Part shown: positions 55,079 through 63,896 of the stretch, in pieces
Numbering within the stretch: position 1 is the stretch's first letter
How the letters are laid out: each line of letters begins with the position of its first letter
Assembly (NCBI RefSeq): GCF_026788005.1
Contig: NZ_JABEPE010000001.1
Span: 453,363 to 517,362, forward strand
From: Alteromonas sp. a30
GTDB taxonomy: Bacteria > Pseudomonadota > Gammaproteobacteria > Enterobacterales > Alteromonadaceae
Reading direction: 5' to 3'
DNA: 64,000 nt
Notes under the pieces: model-generated
The model's database searches: none
What the model saw: the letters and a program-made list of their open reading frames with translations, nothing else
Told to the model about the DNA's origin: nothing
Translations under genes and position numbers: made by a program

Positions 55079-57046
55079 TTAGTTGTCTAATACGTGATGG
55101 GTGAAGTTGATAATGATGAACTCCGCAGGACGACTTGCTCGAAGGCCAACATCAATTTTCATGCGACCATTCAAAATATCGTCTTCGTTCATTGTTACGC
55201 CTTGACCAATACGCACGAAGAAGGCTTGTTCTTTGGTATCGCCCACCAAACCACCGGCTTGCCAAAGGTCTTCTAGGTAGCTTTCCATTAGCGCACGCAC
55301 TTTTAACCATGTAATGGGCGTGTTCGGCTGGAATACCGCAAAACCTGTGGCTTTTTGTAACGATGCTTTTACCATGTTGAACAAGCGACGCACGTTGATA
55401 TAACGCCATTCATTGTCGTTACCTGCCAGCGTACGCGCCCCCCAAACTAAGGTGCCTTTGCCGGTAAAGGTGCGAATAACATTGATGGATTTACCCGCGT
55501 TAACGTCTACGTTGAGGTTTTCTTGTTCGCGATTATTTAAACGACGCACAGGCTCAATAACGGAAGCAACACCAACGTTTGCGGGCGCTTTCCACACACC
55601 GAACGTGCTGTCGTTTGCCGCATAAATACCGGCAATCGCAGAAGAAGGTGGTAATACCATGCGTTGCAATTTCAGCTCAGCAAGAATGTCGTTGTATAAC
55701 GCGCCTTTATCAAATTTGATGTCGCGCAATTTCACATCAGAAGTGGCGAAATCTAATTCCGTTTTTGACAGCGCTAAAATGCTAGAAGCGGCACCAGTGC
55801 CCAAGGCTTTGATGTCGAACAATTGTGTGTCGGCGATGCCTTGCCAAGCAGCAATGACGTCTTCAAGAGTGGCATCGGCAGCAACAGAAATGTGTAACTC
55901 AGAATTCTGGCCTGGATCCGCTTGCGGTGTAATTTCAAAGCCCGTTTCCGTTTGGTCAACTTCGATGCTTACAGCCGGTTTATTGCTTTCAGGACCATAA
56001 TAGAACACGCCTAAGCCGTTCATGTTCTGCACATAGCGACCTTCGTGATAGCTAAGTGCGGTGGGTGCAAATGGAGTAACAAGCGCTTCCGATGTGCCTT
56101 GCAGTGCCATGCTGAATTTACCGCGTGCCGATTTCCCTAGCGCATTCCACACTTTGAATAATGCAACCGACGAAATGCTGTCGGTATCTTTTGCCAGCGT
56201 TACCACAAGCTCAGCGTCATTCACCGTAATGCTGGTGGATTCTGCCGTACCCGATGTCACCACAGATACCTTAGCGCCTTTGCCTTCATCACCTGAGAAG
56301 AAAAACGCCACGCCGTTCGGATCGGTAGTAAATTGCGCCACTTCATCATCGTAGCCCGTTAAGCGCACCGAATCTTCCGTGAAGGCATGGGAAATAGTAG
56401 TACGCACATACGGATAATACGCCGCGCCGTGGATGAGGTTGTTGTTACCTACACTTTCACGGAACGCTGCCGAAGCATCGTCAATGCCAAGTTCCGCGCC
56501 GTCTGCATCGTGATTTAACACATCTAAAATGCAGAAGCGGTTTTCCATGGAAGAACAATGTAGCAGAGCTTGTTGAACCAAGTCGTGATAGTCGTCGGGG
56601 TTCAAGTTCACCGCGTCAGTTAAGCAAATTAACGATGGTACGTCGTCTTTTTCTAAGCTTAACAATGCCTTTTCAAAATCGCCTTTGTCTGGCACTTGAT
56701 CATAAGTACCAAGTGAAATCACATAACATACGCCGCCACCATTTTTGAAGAATAACTCCAAGCTTGGGGTCACGATGTAAGAAGATGCTGGCGTTTGGAT
56801 ATCTAAAATTGAATAGCCTTTTACTTTTACCGTGTAGTTCGGGTCTAAGTAAGCGCCGCCGAAGGTATTCTGATACTCTAGCATGGAGCTAATTGGCACC
56901 AGTTGTGGTAAGCCGTCAGCGTCACGTTCTAGTGTTTTTTCTGTGTACCCGATGAACACAGGAACCGCAGTGGACACTTGTGCGACGGACGGTGCTAGTG
57001 TCGATGTTTCCTTGGTATAGACACCGGGTGTTTTATGATCGTTCAT
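55079..57046 (-). CDS. CIS contractile sheath protein
   Basis: A 655-residue tail sheath. The N-terminus PGVYTKETSTLAPSVAQVST, then AVPVFIGYTEKTL, is the family signature. The C-terminal domain has WRYINVRRLFNMVKASLQKA, NTPITWLKVRALMESYLEDL, AFFVRIGQGVTMNEDDILNG and a closing PAEFIIINFTHHV. The middle includes a large variable insertion on the outer face. Contraction of this protein drives the tube outwards. The ribosome binding site is GAGG 8 bp before the ATG. Only one sheath gene is present, whereas Afp/PVC clusters carry three. Confidence 0.93.
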   Translation of the reverse strand: MNDHKTPGVYTKETSTLAPSVAQVSTAVPVFIGYTEKTLERDADGLPQLVPISSMLEYQNTFGGAYLDPNYTVKVKGYSILDIQTPASSYIVTPSLELFFKNGGGVCYVISLGTYDQVPDKGDFEKALLSLEKDDVPSLICLTDAVNLNPDDYHDLVQQALLHCSSMENRFCILDVLNHDADGAELGIDDASAAFRESVGNNNLIHGAAYYPYVRTTISHAFTEDSVRLTGYDDEVAQFTTDPNGVAFFFSGDEGKGAKVSVVTSGTAESTSITVNDAELVVTLAKDTDSISSVALFKVWNALGKSARGKFSMALQGTSEALVTPFAPTALSYHEGRYVQNMNGLGVFYYGPESNKPAVSIEVDQTETGFEITPQADPGQNSELHISVAADATLEDVIAAWQGIADTQLFDIKALGTGAASSILALSKTELDFATSDVKLRDIKFDKGALYNDILAELKLQRMVLPPSSAIAGIYAANDSTFGVWKAPANVGVASVIEPVRRLNNREQENLNVDVNAGKSINVIRTFTGKGTLVWGARTLAGNDNEWRYINVRRLFNMVKASLQKATGFAVFQPNTPITWLKVRALMESYLEDLWQAGGLVGDTKEQAFFVRIGQGVTMNEDDILNGRMKIDVGLRASRPAEFIIINFTHHVLDN

Positions 57047-57191
57047 TGAAGATCCTCATATGTTGCAGAATGGTGCAGGGTTAACAACGTGACGTGCACT
57101 TAAGAAACAGCGACCGCCACACATTAGGAACTAAAAACAAGGGTGATATTGGGATTTGCCCCTATCTATTGCGAGATAACGCAAGAAACAG

Positions 57192-57779
57192 TTAGTCGAT
57201 AGATTTAAAATTGGAGATTTCCGTTGTCAGAATCGGTAAGCCAACCAACACATCGTCAACCAGATGCATGGAGGCGGTAACTTGAACCAATAAGTTCAGC
57301 GCCCCTAACTCATCTCGTTGTAAGCCGGAAAATTGTAATGAGTGAATTTGATTGGCATTTACCTCTGCCACAAAACTGTGTTGTAGATAAGGTGCAAGCG
57401 CTTGTGCGTCTGTTTCAACACGTTTGATCACATCACTTAATAACAAACGAGCCGCTTGGGATTGGGAGTCAACTTGTTGAAAATACGCATCGTTTTGTAA
57501 TGCTTCCGCACCAACCCTTGCCGAAATGGCGAAAGTACAATCCAGCCATAAAGGCGCTAACGTACGATAGGTCGCGTTGTTTTCATCTTGTTGCAGGGTT
57601 TCACCCACGCCTTTTAGCTGGGTATTTTCATCGGCCTTAAGCAAGGCTAAATATACCTGTGCGCTGGCGCTTTGTTCTTGCGCTGCATCCGGCGTAGGCA
57701 TTATCTGTAGCGTTGTCACCAAAGGCGACATCACGCCTTGCAAATAAGCAATAAGCGACTGCTCGAGATCAACCAGCAT
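57192..57779 (-). CDS. CIS tail terminator-like protein (Pvc16/DUF4255 type)
   Basis: About 195 residues, resembling the Pvc16/DUF4255 family, which caps the distal tube end: VDLEQSLIAYLQGVMSPLVT at the start and TYRTLAPLWLDCTFAISARV in the middle, as in family members. I start at MLVDLEQS because the ribosome binding site GGAGG (57784-57788) lies inside the longer open frame. First gene of the CIS cluster in transcription order. Confidence 0.65.
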   Translation of the reverse strand: MLVDLEQSLIAYLQGVMSPLVTTLQIMPTPDAAQEQSASAQVYLALLKADENTQLKGVGETLQQDENNATYRTLAPLWLDCTFAISARVGAEALQNDAYFQQVDSQSQAARLLLSDVIKRVETDAQALAPYLQHSFVAEVNANQIHSLQFSGLQRDELGALNLLVQVTASMHLVDDVLVGLPILTTEISNFKSID

Positions 57780-58108
57780 AAAACCTCCAAAAAACATTCA
57801 AAATTGGGTACAAGTCAACATGGGAAAATAAGTAAAGAGGCAGGCTCCGCCACATCGCTATTGTATTTTCGATGTGCGCAAATTCTGTTTGTGGGAAGTA
57901 GACGCAAGGTGTTTGCGGATGTGACAATTGCACTTGAGATAAATGTGGTATTTTTGAAAAATGCATCGAAAAGCCGTTTGCAAACAGCAATCCCAACGCG
58001 CAATCAAGCAACACATTGGGCATGTCTTGTTGCTGATATTCTTGCTTCACTAAGCCAATTCGTACTACCCTAACATCACGTGACCTTTAAGAATTTCGCT
58101 GTCCAACA
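57780..58108. other. Divergent promoter region of CIS cluster and PilZ gene
   Basis: A 329-bp gap between the divergent CIS cluster and PilZ-like gene, so it must carry promoters for both. An open frame of 93 codons on the minus strand (57769-58050) ends inside the first codons of the CIS terminator gene, but it has no ribosome binding site and no recognisable features, so I do not call it a gene. I see no clear operator palindrome. Confidence 0.45.
57784..57788 (-). promoter_or_regulatory. Ribosome binding site deciding the start of the terminator gene
   Basis: GGAGG followed by TTTT and ATG on the minus strand. It excludes the start six codons further upstream, which would place the site inside the coding region. 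Confidence 0.75.
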
Positions 58109-58729
58109 ATGGATAATTTAACGTTAGAAGAAAAACGCGAACAGTTTCGAGAATATTTCGCCGTTAAACACGAAACCAATATCAACATTACGCCTGTTGC
58201 CGATGGTCAACCCATTCCTGATGTGGATCACCTTACCGAACACATGCCTTACGCCTTTCGTATTGCCAGCGACATTTCTACTATCGAAGCTAAAGCCATT
58301 CGCCCGCTACGAAACTTAAGTGATCACGCCTCCGAACTGGCTGAATTTTTGAATCATCAGTCGCATAAAATCGACTTGATTATGTCTTACGTGTTGCGGC
58401 AAGAAGACGCCGTTGATTTTCAATTTCAAACCCTGTCATTTGGCGGCAGTGGCGTTACGGTTAAAACCGACAAACCCCTGACATTAGGCTCAACCCATGA
58501 AGTTAAACTGTTTCTAGACGTAGAAGCCAGCGCAGTATTTTGCTTTGGCGAAGTCATTGAATGCGAGCCTGCAACCAACGAGTCAACTTGCGAAAATACG
58601 GCACCGCAATACAATGTTTCGCTCATCTTCACCCGAATTCGGGAACAAGATCAGGAATTGTTAGTGCGTGCCAGTCTTCACATACAAGCACAGCAATTAC
58701 GTAAAAACAGACAGCCGACTAACCCTTAA
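58109..58729 (+). CDS. PilZ-like c-di-GMP-binding domain protein
   Basis: A 206-residue protein. Residues ~105-200 look like a PilZ barrel: FQTLSFGGSGVTVKTDKPLT, a strand with HEVKLFLDV, VFCFGEVIECE, and VSLIFTRIREQDQELLVRAS. The SFGGSGV segment occupies the place of the DxSxxG motif; the RxxxR motif is not clear, so ligand binding may be weak or absent. The N-terminal ~100 residues are helical. It precedes mfd by 21 bp and is probably cotranscribed. In Vibrio, a PilZ gene of this kind is, as I recall, also next to mfd. Confidence 0.72.
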   Translation: MDNLTLEEKREQFREYFAVKHETNINITPVADGQPIPDVDHLTEHMPYAFRIASDISTIEAKAIRPLRNLSDHASELAEFLNHQSHKIDLIMSYVLRQEDAVDFQFQTLSFGGSGVTVKTDKPLTLGSTHEVKLFLDVEASAVFCFGEVIECEPATNESTCENTAPQYNVSLIFTRIREQDQELLVRASLHIQAQQLRKNRQPTNP

Positions 58730-58750
58730 TCAAAGCAATTTCCACTATTC

Positions 58751-61700
58751 ATGACCAGTAGCATTTTCGCGCCTGCACTGCCCAAAAAAGCAGGCGATCA
58801 TCAGCATTGGGCAAACCTGCAAGGTAGCGCGGCTTCTCTTGCTATCAGTCAAGCGGCAAAAACGTTCGCTAATCGTGTGTTGTTAGTTACCTCAGACACG
58901 CCTAGTGCATTGAAATTAGAAAAGGAAATCCGCTTTTTTTCAGATGCCAAGGTACAAGTTTTCCCTGATTGGGAAACCTTGCCTTACGATAATTTCTCGC
59001 CGCATCAGGACATCATTTCCCAGCGTTTAGAGACCTTATATCAGCTCACGCAGCCTAAATCCGGCATCTTTATTGTGCCTGTAAACACCTTGTTGCAACG
59101 CATGGCGCCAGTGAATTACTTAGGTCAATTCCTATTGATGCTGGAAAAAGGCCAAACACTGAACATCGACGAATTTCGTTTGCGTTTAGAAAAAGCCGGT
59201 TACACCCATGTTAATCAGGTAATGGCACACAGCGAGTTTTCTATTCGTGGCAGTATTATCGACTTATACCCAATGGGCAGTAAGCTACCGTTTCGTATCG
59301 ACTTATTCGACGACGAGATTGACAGCATTCGCACATTCGACCCAGATAACCAACGATCACAAGAAACCGTTGAACGTATCCGTATGTTGCCTGCCCACGA
59401 ATTTCCCACTGACGAAGACGCGATTGAGCGTTTTCGCAAAAACTACAAGGCACAATTCGACGGCGGCATAGGTAAAGGCTCGATTTTCCACGATGTAACA
59501 AGCCGCGTACTTCCTGCGGGTATCGAATACTATTTGCCACTGTTTTTCGATAACACCGCCACTTTGTTCGATTACTTGCCCAAAGACACACTCATTTTAT
59601 CTCATGGTGATTTGCAGTCATCGGCTGAATTTTTTTGGGCAGACTTAAACGAGCGCTACGAGCAACACCGCTGGGACCCACTTAAACCACTTTTGCCGCC
59701 CACCGAACTATTTTTGCGTATTGAACAACTTTTTGCTGAGCTAAAAAACTGGCGTCGTGTATCGTTGTTTTCCGAAGTGGGCGAAGTAGACAAACCCCAA
59801 ATATGCAATTACGCCATCGACAAAATTGGCGACATTGCAGTCAATCCACAACTAAAAGTCCCCACGAGTAAAATCCAAGAAAGCGTTAAAAACTGGCTGA
59901 AAAACGGCTACAAAGTGCTGTTCTGTTCGGAGTCTCAGGGGCGACAAGAAACGTTACAAACCCTGCTCAAAAAAGCTGACATTAAACCCAAAACGGTGTC
60001 GGGATTCGATGCATTCCTGAGCAGCCACGACAATATTGGTATTTGCGTTGGCTTAGTTGAGCACAGCTTTATTATCAATGAAAGCGATGCCCCACTTGCC
60101 TTTATCACCGAAACTGAATTGCTGGGGCACAAAGTCAGCCAACGCCGCTTGCGCGACAAGCGAGAAGCCACCGACGAAAGCGCCGTTATTCGCAACTTGG
60201 CAGAACTCACGCCGGGGCAAGCCGTGGTGCATTTAGAGCATGGTATAGGGCGCTTTAAAGGCTTACAAACCTTAGATGTTGGCGGCATCACCACCGAATA
60301 TTTAACTATTGAGTACGCCAAAGAAGCCAAGCTTTACGTGCCAGTTAGCGCTTTACATTTAATCAGTCGCTATACCGGTGGTGACACCGATGGCGCCCCA
60401 TTACATTCACTTGGTTCAGATTCTTGGAGCAAAGCGAAGCAAAAAGCCGCTGAAAAAATTCGTGATGTTGCTGCACAACTATTGGATGTGTATGCTCAAC
60501 GCGCGGCAAAACCCGGCTTCGCTTACCCTGTGGAATGGGATGGCTATCAAAGCTTTGCCGACAGCTTCCCGTTTGAAGAAACCGCCGACCAGCAACAAGC
60601 CATTGCCGCAGTGCTCAACGATATGCAGTCCCCGAATGCCATGGACAGATTGGTATGCGGTGACGTTGGCTTTGGTAAAACCGAAGTGGCCATGCGCGCG
60701 GCTTACATTGCTGCCAGTCAGAGTAAACAGGTCGCGATATTAGTGCCTACCACCCTACTTGCTCAACAACACTACGAAAACTTCGTTGACCGCTTTGCCA
60801 ACACGCCAGTACGCGTTGAGGTGATGTCACGCTTTAAAAGCACCAAAGAGCAAAATCAAGTGTTGGAAAGCCTTGCTGCGGGCAACGTGGATATTGTCGT
60901 CGGCACCCACAAGCTGATCCAAAAAGATGTGAAATTCCACAACCTTGGTTTAGTCATCATTGATGAAGAACATCGTTTTGGTGTGCAACAAAAAGAAAAG
61001 TTCAAGGCACTACGCGCAGAGGTCGACATCCTGACACTCACCGCCACGCCGATTCCACGTACCCTGAATATGGCGCTTTCGGGCATGCGAGATCTATCCA
61101 TTATTGCCACACCACCAGCTAAGCGACTGGCTATCAAAACCTTTGTACGCCAAAAGGACAAACCATTAGTGCGCGAAGCCATCATGCGGGAAATATTGCG
61201 CGGTGGTCAGGTGTATTTCCTACACAATGAAGTGGAGAGTATTGAAAAAACCGCGCAGGACATTATTGAGATAGTGCCTGAGGCGAAAGTCGCCGTAGCC
61301 CATGGTCAAATGCGCGAACGCGACTTAGAACGCGTAATGTCAGACTTTTATCACCAACGCTTTAACGTATTGGTGTGTACCACCATTATCGAAACTGGTA
61401 TCGATGTGCCATCTGCCAATACGATCATTATGGATCGCGCCGACCATTTAGGCTTAGCGCAGCTTCACCAATTGCGTGGTCGTGTGGGTCGCTCACATCA
61501 CCAAGCTTATGCGTATTTACTCACGCCGCATCCAAAGCGTATGACCAAGGATGCGAAAAAGCGCTTAGACGCCATCTCATCACTTGAAGATTTGGGTGCC
61601 GGTTTTGCCCTAGCCACGCACGATTTAGAGATTCGTGGCGCAGGTGAGTTATTAGGTGAGGACCAGTCCGGTCAAATGCAAACCATTGGTTTTAGTTTAT

Positions 61701-62224
61701 ATATGGAAATGCTCGAACAAGCCGTGGAATGCCTAAAAGAAGGCAAAGAGCCCACCTTGGATTCCGTGCTTTCCAAACAAACGGAAATTGAACTGCGTAT
61801 TCCGGCACTACTACCAGAAGACTACATTCCTGATGTGAACACGCGTCTTTCGCAATATAAGAAAATCGCCTCGTGTAAAAACACAGACCAACTGGAAGAT
61901 GCTCAAGTGGAGCTTATCGACCGCTTTGGTTTACTGCCCGATGCCACGCGCAATTTAATTGCTATCAGTGAAATGAAGTTGGTTGCCAACAGGTTGGGGA
62001 TCACCAAAATTGAAGCCAGCGGCGCAGGTGGCGTGATTGAATTTTCGGAACAAACCAAGGTTGACCCCGGTTTTTTAATTCGACTGCTACAATCACAACC
62101 GAATATTTATAAATTGGATGGCCCACAAAAACTCAAATTCAAAATTCCCACAGAGAATGCAAATGAGCGTGTTAAACTCATCAATAGCATGTTGGAAGAA
62201 TTCGAAAAACAGCAGGTAGCTTAG
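58751..62224 (+). CDS. mfd: Transcription-repair coupling factor
   Basis: A 1157-residue ATP-dependent translocase that removes RNA polymerase stalled at DNA lesions and recruits UvrA. Domain order is standard: UvrB-like N-terminal region (VQVFPDWETLPYDNFSPHQD), RNA polymerase-interacting domain (LTPGQAVVHLEHGIGRFKGL), then RecG-like motor with Walker A CGDVGFGKTEVAMRAA, DEEH box, TATPIPRTLNMALSG and QLRGRVGRS, and a C-terminal TRCF domain (ELRIPALLPEDYIPDV). The length is typical. csiV follows after 6 bp. Confidence 0.97.
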   Translation: MTSSIFAPALPKKAGDHQHWANLQGSAASLAISQAAKTFANRVLLVTSDTPSALKLEKEIRFFSDAKVQVFPDWETLPYDNFSPHQDIISQRLETLYQLTQPKSGIFIVPVNTLLQRMAPVNYLGQFLLMLEKGQTLNIDEFRLRLEKAGYTHVNQVMAHSEFSIRGSIIDLYPMGSKLPFRIDLFDDEIDSIRTFDPDNQRSQETVERIRMLPAHEFPTDEDAIERFRKNYKAQFDGGIGKGSIFHDVTSRVLPAGIEYYLPLFFDNTATLFDYLPKDTLILSHGDLQSSAEFFWADLNERYEQHRWDPLKPLLPPTELFLRIEQLFAELKNWRRVSLFSEVGEVDKPQICNYAIDKIGDIAVNPQLKVPTSKIQESVKNWLKNGYKVLFCSESQGRQETLQTLLKKADIKPKTVSGFDAFLSSHDNIGICVGLVEHSFIINESDAPLAFITETELLGHKVSQRRLRDKREATDESAVIRNLAELTPGQAVVHLEHGIGRFKGLQTLDVGGITTEYLTIEYAKEAKLYVPVSALHLISRYTGGDTDGAPLHSLGSDSWSKAKQKAAEKIRDVAAQLLDVYAQRAAKPGFAYPVEWDGYQSFADSFPFEETADQQQAIAAVLNDMQSPNAMDRLVCGDVGFGKTEVAMRAAYIAASQSKQVAILVPTTLLAQQHYENFVDRFANTPVRVEVMSRFKSTKEQNQVLESLAAGNVDIVVGTHKLIQKDVKFHNLGLVIIDEEHRFGVQQKEKFKALRAEVDILTLTATPIPRTLNMALSGMRDLSIIATPPAKRLAIKTFVRQKDKPLVREAIMREILRGGQVYFLHNEVESIEKTAQDIIEIVPEAKVAVAHGQMRERDLERVMSDFYHQRFNVLVCTTIIETGIDVPSANTIIMDRADHLGLAQLHQLRGRVGRSHHQAYAYLLTPHPKRMTKDAKKRLDAISSLEDLGAGFALATHDLEIRGAGELLGEDQSGQMQTIGFSLYMEMLEQAVECLKEGKEPTLDSVLSKQTEIELRIPALLPEDYIPDVNTRLSQYKKIASCKNTDQLEDAQVELIDRFGLLPDATRNLIAISEMKLVANRLGITKIEASGAGGVIEFSEQTKVDPGFLIRLLQSQPNIYKLDGPQKLKFKIPTENANERVKLINSMLEEFEKQQVA

Positions 62225-62230
62225 GCCTTT

Positions 62231-63865
62231 ATGCAAACTTTGTTCAGTAACCCGCTTCAAGCGCAGCGCTTGTCGCGCTCAATAAAAGCGGCGTGTTTTG
62301 CGCTTGGTGGCGTGTTTAGTGGTATCAGCCCAACACTTCACGCACAAAGTGACAATTGGTGGTTTGATGTTGAAGTGATTTTATTTAAACGCTTAATAGA
62401 CGGCAGCCAGTTGCGTGAAAGTTTCCCTTATGAGATTAGCCCCGTGGACTTGCGCCAAGCTAAGGACCTCATTAGCGAACGGTTATCGCCCGACACCCGT
62501 AAAATTGAGCAGCTCTTGCCACTTTGCTACCACGAGGATCCTAGCGCGGAAATTCAGCTTCCCTTGCAAACCGCTCCTGCATTTCGTATCGACGAGACCT
62601 TGTTTGCCCCGCACAATATTGAGTTTACAGCGCCTTCCCTCTCTGAACAGTACTCGGCACTTGAAGAACAAGCTGTCGCCTATGATGAATTTGAGCACAT
62701 TCAGCAATCTGAGGCGCGTACTCAAAAGCCGCAAACGACTCAGGCTGAACCCTCGCTAGAAACCTTACAAATGGCGTTTTCTATGCCAGAAGATGAACCC
62801 ACGGAACCGGCTGAGGCGGCGCAATCCAATGAAACACAAAACACGCTAAATTCTGTTGTTAGTGAGCTTAATCAAGATGGTGCAGCGCTTGAGCAATCCA
62901 GTGAAATGCTGGCCTCAGAAGTGGGCGGTGCCGATGAAGCGGTTATGCAGCAAGATGCGAACGTTGAAGCAAGCTTCGCTCCTGATTTACTTCAGTCTGA
63001 CACGCCGGATAACAGGCTTATTCAATGGCAGGTGCCAAGCTCGCTAGCATGTCGTTTTGAAGAGCAAGCCCCGGTTGCGCTTCCCTTCCCGGACTCGGTT
63101 CCTAATCCGTTACTGGGATTAGCGCGCAATGATGTACGAGGGCCGTATTTGCTACCCGCCTCTGAGTTTAAGTTAAGTAAGCTCGCAAGGGGGTTAAGTC
63201 GTAAGCGTAATATCGATGGTTTGTTGCACGTTGCTTGGCGTCAGCGTGTGGAGTTTGGTAAGGAAAAGGCATCGGATTTTCGTTTATACGCTGGTAAGAA
63301 TTTCTCGGATACGTTTACTTATGAGGGGTATCCATTGCCCCCTGAAGCGGATGCTAATTCGATGTTGGGGGAACAGGAAGGTCTTTCTGATGAAACGCAG
63401 CAAGGTGTTTTGTTGAGTGCTTCTGCTTCGAATTTGGTTGATGAGATTGAGCAGGCGTTAGCGGCGTTGGAGCAAACGGATGTTCTGGCGTCTGAGCAAG
63501 CGTCGACGTTGCCAATTTTGGAGGTGCCTTTAGTCCCGGAGCATGTGAAACCTGAGCAGGTTTGGGAGTTGGACGGGCGCTTTAAGTTGTATTTGCAGAA
63601 TATTGGTCGCGTGCCTTATTTGCATATTGATAGTCATTTGAATTATCGCCAGCCGATGGTTTTGGATGATATGTTGTTGCCGGAGGCGTTTCGTGCTGAG
63701 GCATTGGCGGAAGAGGGTTCGGCTCAGCCGCGTTATTTTTTGAAGCCGTATCCGTTTATGCAGCTACGCCGTGTGATCAGTAATCAGATTCATTATTTTG
63801 ACCACCCGATGTTTGGTATGGTGGTGCAAATTCGTCGTTATCGTTTACCGAGTTTTATGCGTTAG
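62231..63865 (+). CDS. csiV: CsiV-family peptidoglycan-related protein
   Basis: A 544-residue exported protein. A signal peptide ends around residue 36 (SPTLHAQSD). The motif NWWFDVEVILFKRL directly after it is the mark of CsiV, a protein known in Vibrio to bind peptidoglycan and support the PBP1A activator LpoA. The C-terminus has YLQNIGRVPYLHIDSHLNYR and FLKPYPFMQLRRVISNQIHY. The centre (residues ~150-260) is a long acidic Glu/Gln/Ala-rich linker, so the protein is longer than usual. It is 6 bp from mfd, as in other gammaproteobacteria. The last ~700 bp use G/T-ending codons far more than upstream genes. Confidence 0.82.
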   Translation: MQTLFSNPLQAQRLSRSIKAACFALGGVFSGISPTLHAQSDNWWFDVEVILFKRLIDGSQLRESFPYEISPVDLRQAKDLISERLSPDTRKIEQLLPLCYHEDPSAEIQLPLQTAPAFRIDETLFAPHNIEFTAPSLSEQYSALEEQAVAYDEFEHIQQSEARTQKPQTTQAEPSLETLQMAFSMPEDEPTEPAEAAQSNETQNTLNSVVSELNQDGAALEQSSEMLASEVGGADEAVMQQDANVEASFAPDLLQSDTPDNRLIQWQVPSSLACRFEEQAPVALPFPDSVPNPLLGLARNDVRGPYLLPASEFKLSKLARGLSRKRNIDGLLHVAWRQRVEFGKEKASDFRLYAGKNFSDTFTYEGYPLPPEADANSMLGEQEGLSDETQQGVLLSASASNLVDEIEQALAALEQTDVLASEQASTLPILEVPLVPEHVKPEQVWELDGRFKLYLQNIGRVPYLHIDSHLNYRQPMVLDDMLLPEAFRAEALAEEGSAQPRYFLKPYPFMQLRRVISNQIHYFDHPMFGMVVQIRRYRLPSFMR

Positions 63866-63896
63866 TCTTTGAGAGCCTTGCTAGCCCAAGCGTTAA

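Noticed and set aside
30746..57779. Prophage or type VI secretion system
   Set aside because: No head, packaging, lysis, integrase, TssBC-type paired sheath, ClpV or membrane-complex genes; Afp7, DUF5908 and tape-measure family proteins point to a CIS.
57780..57797. Start six codons upstream for the CIS terminator protein
   Set aside because: The GGAGG ribosome binding site lies within that extension and is properly spaced for the later ATG.
57769..58050. 93-codon minus-strand open frame before the CIS terminator gene
   Set aside because: No ribosome binding site, odd composition and no recognisable domain; it reads through the ribosome binding site of the next gene.
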